DNA from: Neoarius graeffei
Lineage: Eukaryota > Chordata > Actinopteri > Siluriformes > Ariidae
NCBI RefSeq assembly: GCF_027579695.1
Contig: NC_083572.1
Span: 12,479,915-12,543,914, forward strand
Length of the DNA: 64,000 nt
Direction: 5' to 3'
Below, in pieces: positions 23,148 to 33,400 of this stretch. Within the stretch, counting starts at the first letter, position 1. Every line of letters begins with the position of its first letter. The notes under the pieces were generated by a model. That model was given only the letters and a program-made list of their open reading frames with translations. It ran no database searches and was not told the origin of the DNA. Both the position numbers and the translations under genes were made by a program.

Positions 23148-24396
23148 GTCTCGTCTCGTCTTCTTCCGCTTATCCGGGACCGGGTCGCGGAGGCAGCAGT
23201 CTAAGCATGGAAGCCCAAACTTCCCTTTCCCCAGACACCTCGGCCAGCTCCTCGGGAAGAACACCGAGGCGTTCCCAGGCCAGCTGAGAGACATAGTCCC
23301 TCCAGCGTGTCCTGGGTCTTCCCCGGGGCCTCCTCCCAGGGGGACATGCCTGGAACACCTCCCCAGGGAGGCGTCCAGGAGGCATCCGAAAAAGATGCCC
23401 GAGCCACCTCAGCTGGTTCCTCTCGATGTGGAGGAGCAGCGGCTCTACTCCGAACTCCTCCCGAGTGACTGTGCTTCTCACTCTATCTCTGAGGGAGCGC
23501 CCAGCCACCCTGCGAAGGAAACTCATTTCAGCCGCTTGTATCCGCGATCTTGTTCTTTCTGTCATTACCCAAAGCTCATGACCATAGGTGAGAGTCGGAA
23601 CGTAGATCGACCGGTAAATTGAGAGCTTCGCCTTTTGGCTCAGCTCCTTCTTCACCACGACGGACCAGTAAAGCGACCGCATCACTGCGGAGGCTGCACC
23701 GATCCACCTGTCGATCTCACGCTCCATCCTTCCCTCACTCGTGAACAAGATCCCGAGATACTTAAAGTCCTCCACTTGAGGCAGGACTTCTCCACCAACC
23801 TGGAGAGGGCAAGCCACCCTTTTCCGGTCGAGAACCATGGCCTCGGACTTGGAGGTGCTGATTCTCATCCCAGCTGCTTCACACTCGACTGCAAACCGCC
23901 CCAGTGCATGCTGAAGGTCCTGGTTTGAAGAAGCCAACAGGACAACATCATCCGCAAAAAGCAGAGATGAAATCCTGTGGTTCCCAAACAGGATTCCTTC
24001 CGGCCCCTGGCTGCGCCTAGAAATTCTGTCCATAAAAATTATGAACAGAACCGGTGACAAAGGGCAGCCCTGCCGGAGTCCAACATGCACTGGGAACAGG
24101 TCTGACTTACTGCCGGCAATGCGAACCAGACTCCTGCTCCGTTCGTACAGGGACCGGACAGCCCTTAGCAAAGAGCCCCGAACCCCATACTCCTGAAGCA
24201 CCCCCCACAGAATACCACGGGGGACACGGTCGAATGCCTTCTCCAGATCCACAAAGCACATGTGGACTGGTTGGGCAAACTCCCATGAACCCTCGAGCAC
24301 CCTATGAAGGGTATAGAGCTGGTCCAGTGTTCCGCGACCAGGACAAAAACCGCATTGTTCCTCCTGGATCCGAGGTTCGACTATTGGTCGAATTCT
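23148..24396 (-). mobile_element. 5'-truncated LINE, minus strand, recently inserted
   Basis: The 376-codon frame at 23170-24300 is open from FVDLEKAFDRVPRG through RQGCPLSPVLF, SLLFADDVVLLAS (intact catalytic ADD), KYLGILFTSEGRMEREID and the C-terminal WLGHLFRMPPGRLPGEVF tail. The 3' end carries a short ACGAG tail (TCTCG on the plus strand at 23148-23160). CCATCAAC flanks it at 23140-23147 and 24397-24404. It differs from the copy at 41463-42891 at about six residues in the shared frame. It lacks the endonuclease, so it is a dead-on-arrival insertion of an active lineage. The clade is uncertain (RTE/Nimb-like). Confidence 0.85.
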
Positions 24397-24404
24397 CCAT
24401 CAAC

Positions 24405-24800
24405 ATGTAGCATTCAATTTATTCCGGACCATTAAAGACGCCGCCTTCTGCGTAGAATCATACGTCATCCTCGCCGCCATATTGGATAGGTCAAAGCGGA
24501 GAATAAAGATTCATGTGCTGCCTTTAACTGTACCAACAGGTTTACCGTCCAAACGAGATCACATGGGATTACCTTTCACAGGTGAGAAACAACAAATTAA
24601 TCCATCAACGTGTAGCATTCAATTAATTCCGGACCATTAAAGACGCCGCCTTCCGCGTAGAATCATACGTCATCCTCGCCGCCATATTGGATAGGTCAAA
24701 GCGGAGAATAAAGATTAGCTGCGTTTAACTGTACCAACAGGTTTGCCGTCCAAACGAGATCACATGGGATTACCTTTCACAGGTGAGACTGGAAAAATAC
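24405..24800 (+). repeat. Tandem ~200-bp duplication with a THAP-like coding segment
   Basis: Units start near 24399 and 24603 (GTAGCATTCAATT...). Each contains a segment translating to AAFNCTNRF then VQTRSHGITFHR and ends in CACAGGTGAG, a splice donor. The C..C spacing and the GITFHR ending match the start of a THAP zinc finger (C2CH). In unit 1 the frame is SCAAFNCTNRF; unit 2 has lost about a dozen bases including the first Cys codon. Both units are non-functional fragments. Confidence 0.6.
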
Positions 24801-25302
24801 TTTTCATTGTATTTGGTCATTATAATGTAATTTTACGAACAGATTTTCCTGACTTTGTGGCTAATATGAAGTCTCGCGCATAATAGTTTATGCACATGCG
24901 TCCTGACTTCTTCTATTGTTCTGGTGTCTCTGAAGGGACCGTCTTACAGCGCCCCTAGAGGTGTGGCATCTGTATTGCATCGTTTTCAGCAAGCGTTGCG
25001 TTGCCATATGGACCTGATATTTTACTGATCGTTGCCCATTTGGACGCGATATATTTTTAAATAACATCTCGTTGCCGTTGTCGTGTGGATGTAGCCTTAG
25101 AGTCACCAGTTAACCTAACCTGCATGTCTTTGGACTGTGGGGGAAACCGGAGCACCCGGAGGAAACCCACGCGGACACGGGGAGAACATGCAAACTCCGC
25201 ACAGAAAGGCCCTCGCCGGCCACGGGGCTCGAACCCGGACCTTCTTGCTGTGAGGTGACAGCGCTAACCACTACACCACCATGCCACCCTCATAACAACC
25301 CA

Positions 25303-26075
25303 TTTTATATAATTTTACTTGGCATTGTATCTAAATTTTTTTTTCTTTAAAAAAAGTGTGTGTGTGGGGGGGGGGTCAATGCATTCTTAATTTAATCTAT
25401 ATCTCAGGTTTCAACAGAATACATTCATATTAAACATGGATATTTTAATGTTATGCTATAGCATTTGGTTACAAAAACTTGTAAAACAGTCATTCCCATA
25501 TAACAATGTTCACGGCATCACTGTTTCCAAACTTCCAAAAATCGAAAGCACAAGTGATCAAAAAGCAAGGCACACCTGGCTGTGAGAAAGCAGTGGTGCA
25601 GACTAAAAAAGATGCTATGACATTTAAGGTTCACTTCTACTTGCTTGGTGTGTGTGTGTGTTTTTTATTTTTTTATTTTTGTGGTTCAGACACCTTTCCA
25701 CTCAGAGTGCTAATACAAGCTTTGCCAATAGAATCAGACCTAATCGTTTGACATGAAAGCCATCCATATTACAAGGATGGCACAAAACGTAAAAAGACAG
25801 AGTTGCAGATGATGAGTGCTTAAGTAAGTAATTATTACGTCATGATGTAATAATAAGTGACAAGTGATTGGATGTAAGACTGTCACTAAAGCATTGGTCG
25901 AAATATTATTGGCTGTCCATTGTCGTAAAAGCTTATAGATAATATAGAGTGTATCATCATGTAAGGGCTGAGATAAACTCCATGATAAACAACAGTTTAT
26001 CCAGCATCACCTCCTGAACCACCAGTCCTAGGTTTGTCCCAGTGGAAATCCATTTTCTTGGTTGTTCCTTCCATA
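25303..26075 (+). repeat. Duplicated block upstream of il21r, copy A (right part)
   Basis: This segment matches 52030-52985 directly (copy B, with one extra SINE there), 61417-61650 directly (copy C, from GATGTAATAATAAG) and 47214-48000 in inverse orientation. It includes a GT run and a poly-G tract at 25357-25376. Confidence 0.85.
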
Positions 26076-26243
26076 CTAAACTAGGGTCTGTACACCCAGT
26101 AGTCAGTAGTCTAAGAGCTTATGGTAGGATCTAAGTGCATCTTCCTAAACTTCTGTCTAATACATACTGTATACATGACATACAAAGCTCATCCATGCTG
26201 CTTTCTCTTTCCTAGTTTAGGTGATTTGCTTCCAGAATACAAA

Positions 26244-26319
26244 ATGAAGAGGAAAATGCTGATTGGTCAGATTCTCATGCTGTTGATGTCAGTCATATCT
26301 TCAAGCTTGGCCAATGAAA
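26244..26319 (+). CDS. il21r: il21r exon 1 (signal peptide)
   Basis: The ATG at 26244 begins a basic N-terminus (MKRK) followed by a hydrophobic stretch ILMLLMSVISSSLA. The exon ends in phase 1 at GAAA|GTAAGG. This start is preferred because no upstream in-frame coding is seen and the same context is conserved at 61817. Confidence 0.8.
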
Positions 26320-29300
26320 GTAAGGAGTACTGAATTAATCATCCCAGCAGTCATTATTATCAGTCTTATTGTTATTTGTGTGCCGGACTGGGAAAACACA
26401 TTTCGGGAAACAACTGTGACTGTACAATGTGTTTCTCAGCCTGTGCGCTTGTGTTGTGACGTGTGTTTGAGTTTTACTTCCTGGTCCTGTATCCATCCCC
26501 ATTCTGTTGTTACTCTATAGTGTTCGCCTGTTCTTTGTTTTTTATATATGTATATATAAATGTGTGTGTGTGTGTGTGTGTGTAGATCTCAAGTGTTACA
26601 CCGACGGCATAAAGCTCATTACGTGTGTTTGGAACACTTCGTCAGTGGAAGACAAATTTCAAATAACACCAACCACCAACTGTTCCCTGCAAAGCATCGA
26701 TGATAAGTAATGTATCATTTTCATCACGACATGACAGAACTCATAACTGTGGTTTTAACACTAGTCTTTACACAAGTCAGTCAGAAAGTACACATGCTCA
26801 TGCATATTTGACAGAATTCAGGTATAATCTACTGTCCTGAGTTCAGTTCCAGAGTTAATCTAACACCTATTTCTCCTCAAGGCCTTGATTAGATTGATCA
26901 CTTGAATTGGCTGGAAAGCTTGATGCTGCCACTTAATGATTTTTCAAATATTTTTGAAAAACCTATACATGTTTCAAGAAGTGAAAAGGGTTCAAAATGA
27001 CATGAAGTCAAAAATCTGTATGCACGTTTTTTTGACACCACATATTTATGTTTTACAGATAATAAAACTCACAGATTCACTGTCTGTGAGACTTTAATCT
27101 CTAGGTTTTATGGCTTTACTGTGAAATAATCAGTGATGTGATGGTGTAATGTGGCCCAGCATGAAATATACTGTATTTTCCAAGAACAGTGCGTCTGAAA
27201 ATGTTTTACTTCTTTTATATGACAGCAATTTGGCAGCAATTACAATTGTGGATTACTGATTAAAACTTTGTTTGCATTTCAGTTACATAAGAAAAATTCC
27301 TCTCAGAGTTAACCTGGAGCCTCTTGGCGGCTCACAGTCGAAATTACGTCAAGGAACTCTTCAATTTGCTGAGAGTGTAAGAAATTGATTTGATGATTTG
27401 GTGTGTTTATAAGAAATGTTTGATTTCAGACACAAGAAATATACTCACTCACTTATTCATTCAGTTAATAATTCTTTAAATACTATAACAACACATTGTT
27501 TGGAGACTGTGAGTTTGAATCCCAATAATGCCACAGCCATCCGTGGCCAGGTGTCTATATGAGCAAAATTGGCCATGCTTTCTGGATGAGAAAGATGGCA
27601 TACTCTTTCTCCCTATCAATCACAGTGACACTCGCCAATTGTGGGCATTTGTGAGCTCGTGTATGCGGAAGAGGGCAGATAACGCTTTCCTCCAAATGCT
27701 GGCACTCGAGACTCCTTCCAAAAATGTATAAATTTCTCCTCAAAGAGGAGAAAACGTCATTGTTTCAATGCTTACATACAATTTTCAATTTGTTTATGTC
27801 GAACATCTGCCATACAAGTCCTTGTGTATATTGTTACTACAGAACTAATAATTTATTACAATAAACGCATTGCTATAAATCTTGCAATCATCAGTGCTTT
27901 ATAGAAAATTATTCAATACCTTCTGACCAATCCGAATTGCGCATTCGACAGGGCTGTGGTATAATTTATTATTATTATTTTATTTTATTTTTTTACATAA
28001 CTGATTAAATAAAGACAGTCCTCACTAGTGCCATCTGACTTTTTGAATTAAGGATTGCTTGCTTTGAATTCAGGAAATTACACTTATTGTATTATCGAGT
28101 TCTCGATTCATTATTTTCTAATTTGACCCAACTGTTGATTCCAGACTTTGACTGATGGTTCCCCAGATGTCCCGCTGGATGTACGGTGTGAAAACATAAC
28201 TAATCTATTGGAAAGTATCCCGGAGTTTTATCCCCCATCTTTTGGTAAGACTTTTCACTGCGATTACGTCGACTTCAGTGCGTGTTTCTTGATCTATGGA
28301 ATTGCAGACAGGAAAAATAATGTTGTATTAAGTATCTTAATTGTTCGGTCTGACAATAAATGCATTGTTTATCTTCTGTATCACTTATAAGTGATATTTT
28401 AGTCATAGTCTCACAAGTTGAGTGACATAGTGTCAAAATCAACACTATGCTATAAAAATGGGACTTTTATGGACAAACTTGTTGCACAATGAAGCTATGC
28501 TTACACTTGGTCAAAGATAATTCTAATTTAATGAACTAATTTAATAAGAAAATAGGACGTTCGGACAGAACATCAGGTTGAGGCGAAAACATGGAGCTTT
28601 CTTAGAAAAATTCCCGACATATTTTAGGTTTCATGTTATATTCATTCATTCATTTGCTATTCTAGCGATGGGTAAGAGGTAGGGTACACTCTGGACAGGT
28701 CACAAATTTATCGCAGGGCTATCGCAGGACCTTCACTGTCAATTAACGTAGCCCTACCCGATTCTGAACAAAGTTATTCACATAGCCCATTGATTAGAAT
28801 AAATGTTAAATCAAAATTTAATTGTATCGTAGCAGATTCAGTGGCATCATTAAATATTGAATCATTTCATGATGAATCAAAGTTTTACCTTATGAATGAA
28901 TATTTTATCATATATTGCAACAGATTCAGTGGTATCATGAAATGTCAAATCAAAATCATTAAATAATATTGGCTGGCTTTTTTTCCTGGTATATCAGATA
29001 TATTCCATTCAGCTATCATGATATTAAACGAGTCAAAAATAAGTAGCTGAAAGGAATATATCTAATATACCATGAAAAAAAGCCAGCCAATATTATTATC
29101 TCATCTCATCTCATCTCATCTCATCTCATCTCATCTCATCTCATTATCTCTAGCCGCTTTATCCTGTTCTACAGGGTCGCAGGCAAGCTGGAGCCTATCC
29201 CAGCTGACTACGGGCGAAAGGCGGGGTACACCCTGGACAAGTCGCCAGGTCATCACAGGGCTGACACTTAGACACAGACAACCATTCACAATCAGATTCA

Positions 29301-29509
29301 CACACCGGTCAATTTAGAGTCACCAGTTAACCTAACCTGCATGTCTTTGGACTGTGGGGGAAACCGGAGCACCCCGAGGAAACCCACGCGGACATGGTGA
29401 GAACATGCAAACTCCACACAGAAAGGCCCTCGCTGGCCAAGGGGCTCGAACCCGGACCTTCTTGCTGTGAGGCGACAGCGCTAACCACTACACCACCGTG
29501 CCGCCCCAA

Positions 29510-29542
<33 letters not shown>

Positions 29543-30424
29543 TACACATACCTTTCAGGTGTTCAACGCGTTGTTCTCTTTCAAAATTCTCTCCAAATCT
29601 TCCATATTTAACGAAGGAAACCTGCCAGCCATGGTTGTTTACAAATTGCGACAGTCGCTTGCTAGCATGGAAGTTTTACGTCTCCGATGTGTAACGTCGT
29701 GTCGTCTTGACAACCATGCAATATTGTAAACCATATTCAACGCTCATTCTCCATTGGGTAGAGTGACGTAATACACCTAGGTATAAGCGATATGCGAACA
29801 ATATTGCATCCTATCAAATCAAATGAATGAAACCCGCTAGAAGGGAATAGAACACGTTTTTAATCAAGCGAAAAAGTGTCCTGTTTGTATAATAATGTCA
29901 TATATCGTATGGAAGCACAAAGTTTACACCCTTACTAGAAACAATAATGAGGCTCCATACAAACTAATAAATGTATCACCCTTTCTAGTCTGTGTGTGAT
30001 AATCTTTGTTATGTGTCTCTGGGGAGGCGGCACGGTGGTGTATTGGTTAGCACTGTCGCCTCACAGCAAGAAGGTCCGGGTTCGAGCCCCGGGGCCGGCG
30101 AGGGCCTTTCTGTGCGGAGTTTGCATGTTCTCCTCGTGTCCACGTGGGTTTCCTCCGGGTGCTCCGGTTTCCCCCACAGTCCAAAGACATGCAGGTTAGG
30201 TTAACTGGTGACTCTAAATTGACCATAGGTGTGAATGGTTGTCTGTGTCTATGTGTCAGCCCTGCGATGACCTGGCGACTTGTCCAGGGTGTACCCCGCC
30301 TTTCGCCCGTAGTCAGCTGGGATAGGCTCCAGCTTGCCTGCGACCCTGTAGAACAGGATAAAGTGGCTAGAGAGAATGAGATGAGATGAGAGATGTGTCT
30401 CTGGGAAGGTATAATTAAATTGAG

Positions 30425-30465
<41 letters not shown>

Positions 30466-33400
30466 GTTAAGTTGTATCCTCCTGAGACGCCAGTTGTGAA
30501 CAAAGGGAATGTCACCTGGAAACAAGGTTCTCCTCACTCTGTATTTGTCGTTGCTGTGAAGTATAAGGTGCAGTGGGGTTTGCTTGAGAACAGCTGGGAG
30601 GTGAGACTATGTCCGAATCACCATCTGCATCATTTCTGAACTGTATTTTAAATGTATGAAAGGTATTTTGCTATTTGCATAAAGCTGCTTTCAAACCATA
30701 TTTCTCTCTGCCTGTGTAGAAGAACCAGGTGGCATTGACAGAAGAGACACAGTGTGAGTTACCATTAGAGAAGCTGATCAAGGGGAGGCAGTATGTGGTC
30801 AGGGTTCAGGCCACTCCTAACACAGAACCACAATTGTGGAGCGAGTGGAGTCCAGTTACTCAGTGGGAATCCACTGTGGGTTCACCACCTCCGTCAGGTA
30901 AGGACTGAATGCTCGGAAACCTCACTGATTATGTTCATCTCATTATAATTCATTAGAGTATGCTTTGTATTCATTCATCCATCTCTGAGAGTGCCATATG
31001 TAAGGAATAAGACACAACAGAGCATGATGTGATAAGAAAATAATCCACAGTGGGGATTGCCAAGAATTATAATTAACAATAACAACATTCTCATTTTTTT
31101 TATACAATTATGGTTACATTTAATCAGGCTTGTAGTACTCGAGTCCAACTCGTGCCCTAATTTTAAGGACTCGTGACTCGACTTGGACTTGAGTGCTGAT
31201 GACTCGGACTTGGATTCGGACTCGTAAATTGGAGACGAGGACTCGGATTTTTTTGTTATTTTTTGTAACATGCCATAATAATTTGGCATAAGATATTTAC
31301 AGTGGTGCTTGAAAGTTTGTGAACCCTTTAGAATTTTCTATATTTCTGCATAAATATGACCTAAAACATCATCAGATTTTCACACAAGTCCTAAAAGTAG
31401 ATAAAGAGAACCCAGTTAAACAAATGAGACAAAAATATTATACTTGGTCATTTATTTATTGAGGAAAATGATCCAATATTACATATCTGTGAGTGGCAAA
31501 TGTATGTGAACCTTTGCCTTCAGTATCTGGTATGACCCCCTTGTGCAGCAATAACTGCAACTAAACGTTTACGTTAACTGTTGATCAGTCCTGCACACCG
31601 GCTTGGAGGAATTTTAGCCTGTTCCTCCATACAGAACAGCTTCAACTCTGGGATGTTGGTGGGTTTCCTCACATGAACTGCTCGCTTCAGGTCCTTCCAC
31701 AACATTTCAATTGGATTAAGGTCAGGACTTTGACTTGGCCATTCCAAAACATTAACTTTATTCTTCTTTAACCATTCTTTGGTAGAACGACTTGTGTGCT
31801 TCAGGTCGTTGTCTTGCTGAAAGGCCCACCTTCTCTTGAGATTCAGTTCATGCACAGATGTCCTGACATTTTCCTTTAGAATTCGCTGGTATAATTCCGA
31901 ATTCATTGTTCCATCAATGATGGCAAGTCGTCCTGGCCCAGATGCAGCAAAACAGGCCCAAACCATGATACTACCACCACCATGTTTCACAGATGGGATA
32001 AGGTTCTTATGCTGGATTGCAGTGTTTTTCTTTCTCCAAACATAATGCTTCTCATTTAAACCAAAAAGTTCTATTTTGGTCTCATCCGTCCACAAAACAT
32101 TTTTCCAATACCCTTCTGGCTTGTCCACGTGATCTTTAGCAAACTGCAGATGAGCAGCAAGTTTTTTGGAGAGCAGTGGCTTTCTCCTTGCAACCCTGCC
32201 ATGCACACCATTGTTGTTCAGTGTTCTCCTGATGGTGGACTCATGAATATTAACATTAGCCAATGTGAGAGAGGCCTTCAGTTGCTTAGAAGTTACCCTG
32301 GGGTGCTTTGTGACCTCACCGACTATTACACGCCTTGCTCTTGGAGTGATCTTTGTTGGTCGACCACTCCTGGGGAGGATAACAATGGTCTTGAATTTCC
32401 TCCATTTGTACACAATCTGTCTGACTGTGGATTGATGGAGTCCAAACTCTTTAGAGATGGTTTTGTAACCTTTTCCAGCCTGATGAGCATCAATAACGCT
32501 TTTTCTGAGGTCCTCAGAAATCTCCTTTGTTCGTGCCATGATACACTTCCACAAACATGTGTTGTGAAGATCAGACTTTGATAGATCCCTGTTCTTTAAA
32601 TAAAACAGGGTGCCCACTCACACCTGATTTGTCATCCCATTGATTGGAAACACCTGACTCTAATTTCACCTTCAAATTAACTGCTCATCCTAGAGCTTCA
32701 CATACTTTTGCCACTCACAGATATGTAATATTGGATCATTTTCCTCAATAAATAAATGACCAAGTATAATATTTTTGTCTCATTTGTTTAACTGGGTGCT
32801 CTTTATCTACTTTTAGGACTTGTGTGAAAATCTGACAATGTTTTATGTAATATTAATGCAGAAATATAGAAAATTCTAAAGGGCTCACAAACTTTCAAGC
32901 ACCACTGTATATCTACCTTAATTTTTGTTCTAATTTCGAGCAAGAGTGTCAGACCTGCACGTCTTCGCGCGTACATCAGATGGACTCTCGGGCGCGCTCC
33001 GGACAGCACGTGTGCCAGGTGGACTCTCTCGCGCGTGCTGTAAACGACTCACACCTGCAGAGGATTAAGGCGTAATCAGCGCGCCGATATAAAAACTGTG
33101 AAAACGCACTTACTTTGCGAAGTATTGAGTTGCATTGCTGACACATTACCGAGCCTCATTTCCTTGTCTGGTTTCCTGATTCCCTGTTTCTCGTCTTTGA
33201 TTCTGCCAAGTTTATGATAGCCTGTTTGTGCCTCGCTTGACCTATTGCCCGTTTCACTGTTTTACGATTTTGCCTGCCGTTCTGGATTGTTTATCTGTCT
33301 TCACTTGTATTAATAAACACACCTTCTACACTTACATCCGTCTCCCAACCATCTCTGACAGAATACTTCACACTCCCTGACAAAGAGAATGCACATCCAC

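Larger units (their letters stand above)
22384..25096. mobile_element. PIF/Harbinger-like DNA transposon with captured THAP-type exon
   Basis: The ends GGCCCTGTCCACACGGCAACG and CGTTGTCGTGTGGATGTAGCC are inverted, with TTA on both sides (22381-22383 and 25097-25099), a 3-bp TWA-type duplication. Inside are a minus-strand LINE (23148-24396) and two tandem copies of a short THAP-like coding segment. Superfamily assignment is tentative; THAP-bearing fish elements also occur in the Kolobok, P and IS4EU groups. Confidence 0.65.
22201..25288 (-). mobile_element. Mermaid-type SINE (minus) carrying a nested DNA transposon
   Basis: The SINE 3' half is at 22201-22383 and the head at 25097-25288. The 14-bp target duplication CTCATAACAACCCA lies at 22187-22200 and 25289-25302. 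Copy B at about 52029-52042 has this site once and uninterrupted, so the insertion came after the duplication or was unique to this copy. Confidence 0.9.

Noticed and set aside
29099-29144. CRISPR or telomere-like pentamer repeat
   Set aside because: It is the expanded tail of a minus-strand SINE.
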